From a virus, in IMG/VR virus record IMGVR_UViG_3300044634_001245, positions 1 through 32,499 of that record: a stretch of DNA of 32,499 nt; one strand, 5' to 3'. A model generated the notes under the pieces. It saw nothing but the letters and a program-made list of their open reading frames with translations. It was not told the origin of the DNA and did not search any database. The translations under genes and the position numbers were made by a program. Positions 1 to 6,751 of this stretch are shown here, one piece after another (the first letter of the stretch is position 1; every line of letters begins with the position of its first letter).

Positions 1-8
1 GATGGGAA

Positions 9-86
<78 letters not shown>

Positions 87-94
87 ATATTGCT

Positions 95-123
95 ATTGTA
101 GCAGGGCCTTTATTTAGTGTCAA
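95..123 (-). promoter_or_regulatory. sigma70-type promoter of the tRNA
   Basis: On the minus strand there is a perfect -35 TTGACA (118-123), a 17-bp spacer and a -10 TACAAT (95-100) preceded by TGC. Transcription would begin about seven bases on, next to the first tRNA base at 86. The spacer also contains CTAAATA (111-117), which resembles a T4-type late promoter core. Confidence 0.8.
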
Positions 124-138
124 GCTTTTGCTGACTTT

Positions 139-450
139 TTACAGCCATGCGTGACAACTCCACTGATTGAGATAACGTACACTGCCTTTGAATGTGCCAA
201 AGTGCTTGGTGTGAAAGTTGTTGTACACCTTCTGCCACTGTTGTTGAACCCGTTCGGGACTGTGACAAGCAAGATAATGCAAACGACCAAATTGCTTGAA
301 AATAGTTTTCTTGTTGATACCGTATCCTGCAGGATACCATTCAACGCGGCTTTGCCAGTTGTAGCTGTCTGTACGACCATGCACTCGGCGCATCTTCATG
401 ATAGTTCTAGTGTCCATACTAGAACTAGGACGAAATTTGTTTGCAGTCAT
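139..450 (-). CDS. hypothetical phage protein, 103 aa
   Basis: I do not recognise this family. The product is 103 aa, basic and rich in aromatic residues (Tyr, Trp, Phe, His), with no membrane segment or signal peptide. Its ATG (448-450) overlaps the TGA of the upstream gene in an ATGA junction, the same arrangement as the other genes of this operon, which is the main reason to accept it. It ends only about 15 bases before the -35 of the tRNA promoter. It could be a small DNA- or RNA-binding protein, but nothing in the sequence proves this. Confidence 0.6.
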   Translation of the reverse strand: MTANKFRPSSSMDTRTIMKMRRVHGRTDSYNWQSRVEWYPAGYGINKKTIFKQFGRLHYLACHSPERVQQQWQKVYNNFHTKHFGTFKGSVRYLNQWSCHAWL

Positions 451-650
451 GCTTCAACTCCGAAATGTTCTGCCAACCATTTCCTTGCGTGAAACCGTGC
501 TATCAATTGATGCTCACCTGGATCTAAAACTTGCATACATTCCCGCACAATCAACTCAGCAAACTTTTCTAAAGGTATAAATGTATCATCTGGTAATTCA
601 TCCAACTTTAAATTGGCCTGTTCGGCAAGTTGTCGAATTCGTTCGTTCAT
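447..650 (-). CDS. small conserved phage protein, tandem paralogue A (67 aa)
   Basis: The 67-aa product begins MNERIRQLAEQA and ends AEHFGVEA. It belongs to a type of small protein often seen in several copies in T4-like environmental phages; the function is unknown. The neighbour at 647-868 is a paralogue: both begin MN-(E/K)-x-IR, carry a central A-(E/L)-LIVR-(E/D)-C segment and finish HFGVE-(A/E). Start and stop overlap both neighbours as ATGA. Mostly helical and acidic by composition. Confidence 0.75.
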   Translation of the reverse strand: MNERIRQLAEQANLKLDELPDDTFIPLEKFAELIVRECMQVLDPGEHQLIARFHARKWLAEHFGVEA

Positions 651-868
651 TCTTCAACTCCGAAATGTTTTTTAATCGCATCTGCTGTTAGATGAGTATT
701 GGTCTTTATCTCCATTCCTGTTCTATTCTTGTTAGCAACTTTAATACAATCCCGCACAATCAGCGCAGTGAACCGTTCCAGTGTGGCTTCCCAAGGCACT
801 CGCTTGGCGCCAAGGCCATATACATCAAGTCCGCTGGACTTTTCAAATTCTCGAATTAGTTTGTTCAT
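647..868 (-). CDS. small conserved phage protein, tandem paralogue B (73 aa)
   Basis: The 73-aa product begins MNKLIREFEKSSGL, has a central TALIVRDCIKVANKN segment and ends KKHFGVEE. It shares its ends and core with the downstream gene at 447-650, so the pair arose by tandem duplication. An AGGAG ribosome binding site lies about eight bases before the ATG and overlaps the TAA of the upstream GIY-YIG gene, so translation is probably coupled. Function unknown. Confidence 0.78.
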   Translation of the reverse strand: MNKLIREFEKSSGLDVYGLGAKRVPWEATLERFTALIVRDCIKVANKNRTGMEIKTNTHLTADAIKKHFGVEE

Positions 869-880
869 CTTGATTGCTCC

Positions 881-1219
881 TTATGCAACACCACGCACGT
901 CTGTGTTCAAGTTGGGCTTCATGTTGCGGATCAAGCCACGCTCCAGATTGTGGGCTTCAGTCTTACCGCGAACCACATCCAAAACACGCACAGTGAATTC
1001 GTCAACACCACGTTCACGCATGGTTTCGTACAGCATCCAGCTCTTGTCTTCTGACCGCATGCGATAAAAATGCTTGCGGCAACGAGTGATAACACTCTTC
1101 TTCACAGTGCTTTCTGTCTTGGCAGTGACACCAATGTAGAAGTCTGAACCCGACTCAATCATGTAAATGATGTGAGTACGATCGACACGCTTTTTACGGG
1201 TTACTGTTTTTGTGTTCAT
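881..1219 (-). CDS. GIY-YIG nuclease-domain protein (112 aa)
   Basis: This small stand-alone protein carries the GIY-YIG fold signature: IIYMI at about residues 18-22 and FYIGVT at about 28-33 (the YIG half intact, the GIY half as IIY). It also has a downstream RCRKHF Arg, a glutamate in LERGLI and an Asn in KPNLNTD, which are the usual catalytic Arg, Glu and Asn positions. Such domains cut DNA as homing endonucleases or repair nucleases; there is no separate DNA-binding domain. I chose the ATG at 1219 because a promoter lies directly upstream; the open frame extends a further 30 codons to 1309 but would cross that promoter. It leads a four-gene operon that runs to 139. Confidence 0.82.
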   Translation of the reverse strand: MNTKTVTRKKRVDRTHIIYMIESGSDFYIGVTAKTESTVKKSVITRCRKHFYRMRSEDKSWMLYETMRERGVDEFTVRVLDVVRGKTEAHNLERGLIRNMKPNLNTDVRGVA

Positions 1220-1225
1220 GTGTAT

Positions 1226-1254
1226 ATTATAGCAAATTGGGCATTTTTGGTCAA
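1226..1254 (-). promoter_or_regulatory. sigma70-type promoter of the GIY-YIG operon, leaderless
   Basis: The minus strand shows TTGACC (1249-1254), a 17-bp spacer and a perfect TATAAT (1226-1231) preceded by TGC. Only six bases separate the -10 box from the ATG at 1219, so the transcript would start at or beside the start codon. No ribosome binding site is visible, which fits a leaderless message. Confidence 0.72.
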
Positions 1255-1309
1255 CCAAAATCTGTGTTGCATAAAAACAACATGCCGGATTATACTGGAT
1301 TATAGTCAA

Positions 1310-1412
1310 TTATAGTGTGATTATCAATAATATTATCGGGGATTATCCAATAATCCTGTTAATAATATTAACAAAATGTTTGGTCATTTAGTAGGTACTT
1401 ATAAGTATTTCC
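1310..1412. repeat. AT-rich divergent intergenic region with inverted repeats
   Basis: This is the longest gene-free stretch of the window (1220-1412), between divergent genes. It contains repeated GATTAT/ATTATA words and three palindromes: GGATTAT-CCA-ATAATCC, GTTAATA-A-TATTAAC, and the perfect 12-base palindrome TACTTATAAGTA just before the ATG at 1413. The last one places a TATAAG box nine bases before the start codon. Possible roles are a divergent operator or promoter, or protein-binding sites; no terminator T-run is present. Confidence 0.5.
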
Positions 1413-2474
1413 ATGAACTTTGATCCCTTCACACAAGAGCCTATCCATCGTGGCGGCATTTGGAACAGCGGGTGCTTGTCACAAGAGCAAGCTACTCTAG
1501 ATTATTTTGAGACTACGCTGACCAATCTTGGGTGGCAAAAAAATGATCAGCAACGGCGCAATTGGCATCGTGGAGATAAAAAAGTTGTGCTGTGTCTAGT
1601 TGACGACATACGTGATTGTGCCGACAACTACCATGTGGATGTACCTTACATGTTTGATCGCAACACCACAGTGATTACCGACAACTATATTGGATGTCCG
1701 ACACAATATCGAGTTTGGCAATTGCCGCCCAGTTTCTACGGAATCTACAGTCACAGTGAACTCATGCCAGAATGGCAACCAGATCGACAGTTTTGTTTCA
1801 GTGTGAACAGGATTGACCCTCGACGACTCAAACTCATGTTAGAGCTGGCCAAACGTGTGCACCTACACAAAGGTTATGTAAACTTCAACTGTCAAGATCA
1901 ATTTGATGGTGACACATTTGGTGGCACTGATCGTTTGCCTGCTGTGTTTGACAAGTACTGGAACAACGAACTATCAGACGATGACAAGGCAGCGTGGCAA
2001 GCTAGTTATAAACTGTTAGCACCACAGATGCCATTGAAAAATTATGATGTATTGCATCACGAAATATACACTCGCAGTTGGTTGACTATTGAATGCGAAA
2101 CTTACAGTAGCGATAATACAGTAGCACTTAGTGAAAAAATCTTTAGACTGCTCACATTACCTGTACCGTGGACCGCATACATGGGACGTTATGGAGTAGC
2201 GTATTTAGAAAGTCTTGGATTTGATTGCATGAGCGACATGATTGATCACAATCATTATGATAGACTCAAAGTTGTAGAAAACAGAATAGGCATTTTTGTA
2301 TGGAAAAGTATCACTGATGTATCAAAAGTGCTTATGAATGAAAACCAAGATCAAATACGTACCCGATGTTTGAAAGCAGCCACATACAATCGAGAACTAC
2401 TCAAGCTCTACAAAAACAACTGGGACGCAGAATTTGAGCAATGGAAGCAGGCCTATTTGCCTCACCTGGCGTAA
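1413..2474 (+). CDS. putative glycosyltransferase-like protein (353 aa)
   Basis: One of only two plus-strand genes. The C-terminal part (about residues 222-285) shows the pattern W-L-T-I-x-x-ET followed by SEK, a G-x-x-G turn, LGFD and a D-M-I-D segment. The same pattern occurs in the proteins at 3132-4106 and 15534-16610. It resembles the donor-binding C-terminal half of fucosyltransferase-like GT-B enzymes (ET...TEK...P...G...GF). A central segment FCFSVNRIDPRRLKL matches the 'hydrophobic-NG-R' strand of the same family. Assignment to glycosyl transfer is inference; substrate unknown. There is no ribosome binding site, and a TATAAG box sits directly before the ATG. The 3' end overlaps the convergent gene 2462-3103 by 13 bases. 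Confidence 0.62.
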   Translation: MNFDPFTQEPIHRGGIWNSGCLSQEQATLDYFETTLTNLGWQKNDQQRRNWHRGDKKVVLCLVDDIRDCADNYHVDVPYMFDRNTTVITDNYIGCPTQYRVWQLPPSFYGIYSHSELMPEWQPDRQFCFSVNRIDPRRLKLMLELAKRVHLHKGYVNFNCQDQFDGDTFGGTDRLPAVFDKYWNNELSDDDKAAWQASYKLLAPQMPLKNYDVLHHEIYTRSWLTIECETYSSDNTVALSEKIFRLLTLPVPWTAYMGRYGVAYLESLGFDCMSDMIDHNHYDRLKVVENRIGIFVWKSITDVSKVLMNENQDQIRTRCLKAATYNRELLKLYKNNWDAEFEQWKQAYLPHLA

Positions 2475-3103
2475 ATGTTCCAATCAATATGGCTTCTAGC
2501 CCAGTCAATTGAAAACTCAAACTTATCTTCCTGTGTGTCAACATAGCGTTGCATCATAGCAATACGTTGATCAACATCATGCAAATGATGTGCAGTGGTA
2601 TGGTCACCAATTTCTAACCATTCAATCCTGCCAGCATCGTTGACTCGTAGTGCAATATCAGCACCGCACCCAAATCCTGTGGCTCGCATGAGATCTTGAT
2701 TGGTATGTATTTGACGCCAATCAGAGTACTCTCTAGTTTGGGAAATTGGCACAACAACCACTACACTTACTGTACCTGGGTCCGTCAACAAATTCAAGCT
2801 CATTAGCCTAGTGTCACCACAATCTACTACCAGTTTGTTGTTGTGTTTGTGTACCAGCACCGGCTTGCGTATGGGTTCAGCACCTAGTCGTTGATACATC
2901 CAGTTAACCCATAGCAGTCTGGCTATTTCATCTTGATGCGCATACTTCCATTGACTTAGATCACGCACACTTTGCAGTTGTTGATTTACTGTGCGCACAC
3001 TTTGTTCTAGTGTGCAAACTGGTTCTAGATCTTCCACAAGCCATTGTGAGTGATAAAACATTGCCCACTGGTTGCCTAATACCTGTTCAATTGTTAGTTC
3101 CAT
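2462..3103 (-). CDS. hypothetical protein (213 aa) inside the plus-strand island
   Basis: I do not recognise this family. The 213-aa product is soluble, acidic and rich in His and Trp. It has a strand-like segment TVSVVVVVPISQ near residues 111-122 and a likely binding loop GFGCGADIALRVNDAGRIEW near 143-162. It converges on 1413-2474 and diverges from 3132-4106 with only 28 bases between start codons. No Shine-Dalgarno sequence precedes the ATG; GTAAATA lies four bases before it. Its position between two related plus-strand glycosyltransferase-like genes suggests that the three arrived or function together, but this is inference. Confidence 0.6.
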   Translation of the reverse strand: MELTIEQVLGNQWAMFYHSQWLVEDLEPVCTLEQSVRTVNQQLQSVRDLSQWKYAHQDEIARLLWVNWMYQRLGAEPIRKPVLVHKHNNKLVVDCGDTRLMSLNLLTDPGTVSVVVVVPISQTREYSDWRQIHTNQDLMRATGFGCGADIALRVNDAGRIEWLEIGDHTTAHHLHDVDQRIAMMQRYVDTQEDKFEFSIDWARSHIDWNIYAR

Positions 3104-3131
3104 GCAGTATTTACAGGTTAAATAAACAACT
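3104..3131. promoter_or_regulatory. 28-base divergent start region with late-promoter-like cores
   Basis: Both start codons are separated by 28 bases with no ribosome binding site on either side. The region is a near-palindrome: GTATTTA ... TAAATAAAC. It gives GTAAATA on the minus strand, four bases before the ATG at 3103, and TTAAATA on the plus strand, eight bases before the ATG at 3132. Both resemble the T4 late-promoter core TATAAATA. This is a candidate bidirectional late promoter producing leaderless messages. Confidence 0.4.
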
Positions 3132-4106
3132 ATGAATTTTGGACACTTCTTTAATCAAACACTTGGCCCACTGGGCTTTGATGTGGTACCCAATCGCTAT
3201 CATGCATACCACGGAGATTTTAATCCAGACACTGGCTGGCCACTTAACCTAGACGTAGTAGATTTTACACCCAAAACTCTAGCAGTAGTACATTTTCCAG
3301 ACTTTGTTACAATAAAAGATAATCAAGTATTAGAACTAAAGAAGGTTGAAGACTTCTACGGCGCAAATGCTAGTCAAGTGTTGGTTACCTATTGGACCAG
3401 CGATATGGATCGTTATTATTCAGGACCATTGAACTTGATTAAATTTAGCAATCACAATTACGATCTCTGCAATGAGTTGGCTGAAAACTTCGATCAGTGG
3501 AAAGATCTATTATCATATCCTCGAACACATAACTGGCAATGCTTAAATGGACGCACATGTGTTAACCGACGTAAGGCAGCCGACATCTTGCAATCATGGC
3601 CTAATGGATGGTTGAGCCTTGGCACAGATATACGATTACCAGAATGGGATTACAGTAATTATTTTGGGTGTAATAACTTCCCCAATCTGTTAAAGCTCAA
3701 GTATGTGTATGGATCCTCACCAGTAAACATTGTAAACGAAACTGAATATTTCTCAGTAACTGGAATAGTCACTGAAAAAACTCTACTAGCAATTGCTTCG
3801 GAGCAGATTCCTATTGTAATTGGACACAAGGGTATTGTGGACCAATGCCGTCGTATGGGGTTTGATATGTTTGATGATCTAGTAGACACTAGTTACGAAG
3901 AATTTGATTACCTGGATCGAGTAGAACAAGCTATTCTGCGGAACAAGGATCTAATACAAGGCAACATAGATCTTGCACCTTACAAGCATCGATTAGAACG
4001 CAATCGTGAATACTTGTTGTATGGCTTACCAGACCGGATGGAGAGAGAATTTGTAATACAGGCACAAGCACTAGCAGATCGACTGCTACCTGGCTATGGC
4101 CCTTAA
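3132..4106 (+). CDS. putative glycosyltransferase-like protein (324 aa)
   Basis: The second plus-strand gene. Residues about 203-260 contain ETEYF, TEKTLLA, P-I-V-I-G, MGFDMFDDLVD and SYEEFDYLDR. This arrangement (ET, TEK, P-hydrophobic-G, GF, D-SY-D, then a helix ending in a basic tail) is shared with the proteins at 1413-2474 and 15534-16610. It looks like the nucleotide-sugar half of a fucosyltransferase-like GT-B fold. The N-terminal half carries an HNW-x-CLNGR segment near 133-141, also typical of the group. The function as a glycosyltransferase is inferred. It overlaps the convergent gene 4086-4448 by 21 bases at its 3' end. Confidence 0.62.
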   Translation: MNFGHFFNQTLGPLGFDVVPNRYHAYHGDFNPDTGWPLNLDVVDFTPKTLAVVHFPDFVTIKDNQVLELKKVEDFYGANASQVLVTYWTSDMDRYYSGPLNLIKFSNHNYDLCNELAENFDQWKDLLSYPRTHNWQCLNGRTCVNRRKAADILQSWPNGWLSLGTDIRLPEWDYSNYFGCNNFPNLLKLKYVYGSSPVNIVNETEYFSVTGIVTEKTLLAIASEQIPIVIGHKGIVDQCRRMGFDMFDDLVDTSYEEFDYLDRVEQAILRNKDLIQGNIDLAPYKHRLERNREYLLYGLPDRMEREFVIQAQALADRLLPGYGP

Positions 4107-4448
4107 GAACTTTTCTACATCTCCGTATAACGCAAACATAGTGGCTTCGCTATCGCCATAGATGTAGATTTCAGGCGACTTGCCCTGTGTTAGGTAATAG
4201 GGACAGGTCATTCGCCGGTCCAGAGTCAACAGTGTGGCAGCTTTGGCATGAATACCAGGTGGCACTGCAAACCGGTAGTTGACAATTTCAGCTAGACCAA
4301 AAACAAAAAAGCCTTCGGCGCTGAGTCTAAGACCAGTTGTGTCCCTGGGATCTTTCCACCATTGTTGCAGTGCTTGATCCAGAGTGGGACAAAAGTGGCC
4401 AGTAATCAGTTCCAATACTGCTTGAGTGATTTGTTGTTTACTGAGCAT
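4086..4448 (-). CDS. conserved phage hypothetical protein (120 aa)
   Basis: The product begins MLSKQQITQAVLELITGHF and contains TTGLRLSAEGFFVF followed by LTLDRRMTCPYYL and a C-terminal IYGDSEATMFALYGDVEKFLRA. I associate this combination with a conserved small protein of T4-like environmental phages with no known role. An ATG at 4469 would add seven residues. I prefer 4448 because it overlaps the upstream stop by only 11 bases, but neither start has a good ribosome binding site. It is the last gene of the minus-strand run that reads toward the plus-strand island. Confidence 0.72.
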   Translation of the reverse strand: MLSKQQITQAVLELITGHFCPTLDQALQQWWKDPRDTTGLRLSAEGFFVFGLAEIVNYRFAVPPGIHAKAATLLTLDRRMTCPYYLTQGKSPEIYIYGDSEATMFALYGDVEKFLRAIAR

Positions 4449-4734
4449 TGGGGTACACTTGCGCCCCATGAGTCAACAGTACCACACTGAACTTGTCAGT
4501 CTTGAACTGTATGTTGAGTTTGCGAGCCAGGTTAATAGCATGTCCAGGATTGCTGAAGCTAACCTTTTTGTACTTGGGTCCTGGATACTGCGTCAGCATG
4601 TTTGAGGTTTTGAGATTGATGGGTTTGGCATCGTAGAACACCGCCCATACTCCTTCCGACGCCAGCACTTGCTCGGTCTTGTAGGTTTGTTTGTGTGTGT
4701 GCTCAATCAGCACACTGGGTTTTGGTCTTGACAT
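4438..4734 (-). CDS. conserved phage hypothetical protein (98 aa)
   Basis: Small basic protein of unknown function, beginning MSRPKPSVLIEHTHKQTYK, with a C-terminal NLARKLNIQFKTDKFSVVLL segment that looks like helix then strand. Two adjacent ATG codons exist (4737 and 4734); the second is seven bases from the AGGAG and is preferred. The upstream gap carries TTGACTAAATAAAA, with a CTAAATA late-promoter-like core at 4752-4758. It overlaps the next gene by 11 bases. Confidence 0.72.
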   Translation of the reverse strand: MSRPKPSVLIEHTHKQTYKTEQVLASEGVWAVFYDAKPINLKTSNMLTQYPGPKYKKVSFSNPGHAINLARKLNIQFKTDKFSVVLLTHGAQVYPNAQ

Positions 4735-4775
4735 CATTAAACTCCTAGTTTTATTTAGTCAAAAACTACGCCGTT

Positions 4776-4982
4776 TTAAAATGTACCGCCTGTGAGTTCT
4801 ACCTTGATAACTTCATCTCGTGGAGCATCATGCTGGCTTCTCAATGATTCCAGCACCAGCAACAGTTTGGTAATGTCAGCATGCAGGTCCTTGGCGTCTT
4901 TGAGGCTCATGTTGATGTCGCGTCCTCCACGACTTTCCTGTGCTTTGATTAGATCAATAAATCGGTTTATGTGTAAACTCAT
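4776..4982 (-). CDS. conserved phage hypothetical protein (68 aa)
   Basis: The 68-aa product is predicted helical (MSLHINRFIDLIKAQESRGG ... AKDLHADITKLLLVLESL) and ends with a strand-like VIKVELTGGTF. The AKDLHADITKLLL segment is one I associate with a conserved small protein of T4-like phages of unknown role. The start overlaps the upstream stop as ATGA. Confidence 0.75.
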   Translation of the reverse strand: MSLHINRFIDLIKAQESRGGRDINMSLKDAKDLHADITKLLLVLESLRSQHDAPRDEVIKVELTGGTF

Positions 4983-5323
4983 GTGTTTCTTTCGTCCATT
5001 GCGGCATGATATCTAGCCCAAAAGCTGTGATAACTGGCGTTGTCTTCAGCTGAAATAGTGTTCATCCAGTACAGGTGAATTTCTTGATTTCGCCATTTGA
5101 TTGTGGCGTTTTTGGGATCAGGAGTATGCACCTCTGCATCACCTGCTGCTACAGCGGCATGCACAGCGTCTTCGTGTATGTCATGCTGTCGGCGCCATTC
5201 TTGTTGTTCCTCGGTACTGAGAGTTGCTACCCAGTGTTCCATGGTGAATTCACCTCGATGCACAGTGATCACTTTGTTGTAGTTAGGATCAGCATCAAAT
5301 TCAATATTGACTTGTGTACTCAT
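4979..5323 (-). CDS. hypothetical phage protein (114 aa)
   Basis: The 114-aa product is acidic and rich in His, Trp and Glu, with no recognised domain. It begins with a strand-like VNIEFDADPNYNKVITVHRG and then a Trp/Glu-rich helix EHWVATLSTEEQQEWRRQHD. ATGA overlaps join it to both neighbours, which supports translation as part of the operon. Function unknown. Confidence 0.68.
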   Translation of the reverse strand: MSTQVNIEFDADPNYNKVITVHRGEFTMEHWVATLSTEEQQEWRRQHDIHEDAVHAAVAAGDAEVHTPDPKNATIKWRNQEIHLYWMNTISAEDNASYHSFWARYHAAMDERNT

Positions 5324-5460
5324 TTCAACATGTCTTTCAAGCGATCACGCCATAGAATAGCGTCTTCTTCGTAATCAAAATGTGGGCTGAGTTCCTGATT
5401 TTCGTCGTGATCTTCTACCCAGACCCAGCAGTCGTTGTACTCGTCATTGATCAGTTTCAT
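5320..5460 (-). CDS. small acidic phage protein (46 aa)
   Basis: Short gene of 47 codons read on the minus strand from ATG at 5458-5460 to TGA at 5320-5322. The product begins MKLINDEYNDCWVWVEDHDE and ends WRDRLKDMLK; it is strongly acidic in the middle with a basic C-terminus. Its start overlaps the upstream coding end by 17 bases, and its stop overlaps the downstream start as ATGA, filling an otherwise empty gap between two genes in an operon without other gaps. No ribosome binding site; coupling to upstream translation is likely. Function unknown. Confidence 0.62.
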   Translation of the reverse strand: MKLINDEYNDCWVWVEDHDENQELSPHFDYEEDAILWRDRLKDMLK

Positions 5461-5710
5461 GGTCTTTGGTAGTTTCTATTAGCTCATCAACACCGTTGCC
5501 ACAAACCAGATCGTAAGTGACGTCGCCTACTTTCCATGATTGTGTCCATAGATGCTGATTGTTGCTGGATTCAAACGGCACGAGCCTTAGCATGGTCAAG
5601 GTTTTTTCGCGCTCTGCACCTTCAATCACACGCATCTTGTTGAGCAGGCCTGCACGTCTTAACAACGCACGGGCTTGATCTTTGGTCATTTTGGAAACAA
5701 AGTCAATCAT
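5444..5710 (-). CDS. hypothetical phage protein (88 aa)
   Basis: The product begins MIDFVSKMTKDQARALLRRA and has a strand-rich C-terminus (TQSWKVGDVTYDLVCGNGVD). I do not recognise the family. The ATG at 5710 overlaps the BI-1 gene stop by eight bases; an in-frame TTG four codons upstream is a possible alternative. Neither start has a strong ribosome binding site. Confidence 0.65.
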   Translation of the reverse strand: MIDFVSKMTKDQARALLRRAGLLNKMRVIEGAEREKTLTMLRLVPFESSNNQHLWTQSWKVGDVTYDLVCGNGVDELIETTKDHETDQ

Positions 5711-6377
5711 TTTTGTTGCCAAACAACTGCAACAGACTCATGAACAAGTTGATAAAGTTTAGATACAGACTCAGTGCACCTGCAACTTCTGCATTGTTGC
5801 TGTTGGATTCACTGAGTTGTTGTCTAATATTTTGTGTGTCATAGGCCGTAAGTCCCAAGAACACAATCACTGCAATGGCACTGATCACCATCTGTGCAAC
5901 TGTGCTGCCAACAAAGATGTTGATCACGCTGGCAATCACAATAGCAATCAGCCCCACAAACAAGAACTGACCAATGCTGGTCAAATCTCGTTTGGTAAAA
6001 TATCCATAAAAGCTCATGACGCCAAACAACACTGCGGCGCCCATAAACGCAGTAAAGATGCTGACTGATGTGTACACTGCAAAGATGGTGGCCATGCTCA
6101 GACCCATCAAGGCTGCAAAACCATGCAACATCAACTGCGCCGCAGATTTAGAAACTTTGTGCAGAGAAAAACTCAAGGCCAACACAGCCACTAAGGGTGC
6201 AAATATGATCACCCACTTCAGTGCTGTGCCAAACAACACAGCCATCAATGCCGGGCTGGTTGATACTATGTAGCTGATCAACATACTGGTCAACACTGCC
6301 AATCCCATGTGTTTGTACACACCAGCCATGGCAGTGTTAACATCAGACGCTGATTTGTAAATTACAGATGTTGTCAT
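5703..6377 (-). CDS. Bax inhibitor-1 / YccA-family membrane protein (224 aa)
   Basis: An integral membrane protein with about seven hydrophobic segments, matching the usual length of the BI-1 (TMBIM/YccA) family. Family hallmarks are visible near the C-terminus: the loop GLTAYDTQ (about 177-184) and the last helix ALSLYLNFINLFMSLLQLFG. Family members sit in the inner membrane; E. coli YccA binds FtsH and slows proteolysis of membrane proteins, and BsYetJ conducts calcium. A phage copy might protect virion or holin-like proteins from FtsH or alter cell death timing, which is inference. Start joined to the MazG-like stop as ATGA, with AAGGAA just upstream. Confidence 0.9.
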   Translation of the reverse strand: MTTSVIYKSASDVNTAMAGVYKHMGLAVLTSMLISYIVSTSPALMAVLFGTALKWVIIFAPLVAVLALSFSLHKVSKSAAQLMLHGFAALMGLSMATIFAVYTSVSIFTAFMGAAVLFGVMSFYGYFTKRDLTSIGQFLFVGLIAIVIASVINIFVGSTVAQMVISAIAVIVFLGLTAYDTQNIRQQLSESNSNNAEVAGALSLYLNFINLFMSLLQLFGNKND

Positions 6378-6751
6378 TTTAATTCCTTTGTTAAAAATTG
6401 TTCAAGCTCAGGAGCAGTCCAGCCCACTGGCTTTAGTACTTTGCCATCTTCACGCTTGCGCACCTTACCAGTTTCTTTGTCAATTTTGGCAAAGTTAGTT
6501 TTCATAACTTCTTTCCAGGCACCCTCGGCATCTGCGCCCATACTGTGAACAGCACCAATGGTAACAACAAGTATGTCGATCAACGCATCTAATGTTTCTA
6601 CTTTATCGTGTTGTCCCACTGCATCACCTAATTCTCTACATTCTTCTTCTATTAGCTTCATGTAAAGATCAAATTGCTCTGTGTTAAACTCGTTGACACT
6701 TTGGTCGCAGGCTCGCATGAATTTTTCTTGATCACGAAACGGATTTGTCAT
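6374..6751 (-). CDS. MazG/HisE-like NTP pyrophosphohydrolase (125 aa)
   Basis: All-alpha pyrophosphohydrolase: a first helix with EEECREL near residues 32-38, and a second metal-binding helix ETLDALIDILVVTIG near 51-65, giving the E-E-x-x-E ... E-x-x-D metal site of the MazG superfamily. After it comes a basic linker and a KPVGWTAPELEQFL tail. Phage MazG-like enzymes hydrolyse NTPs or dNTPs to monophosphates and have been proposed to alter ppGpp signalling or clean nucleotide pools. The true start is the ATG at 6751; the open frame continues upstream to 7117 but that part overlaps the gene 6732-7181 in another frame. Confidence 0.88.
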   Translation of the reverse strand: MTNPFRDQEKFMRACDQSVNEFNTEQFDLYMKLIEEECRELGDAVGQHDKVETLDALIDILVVTIGAVHSMGADAEGAWKEVMKTNFAKIDKETGKVRKREDGKVLKPVGWTAPELEQFLTKELK

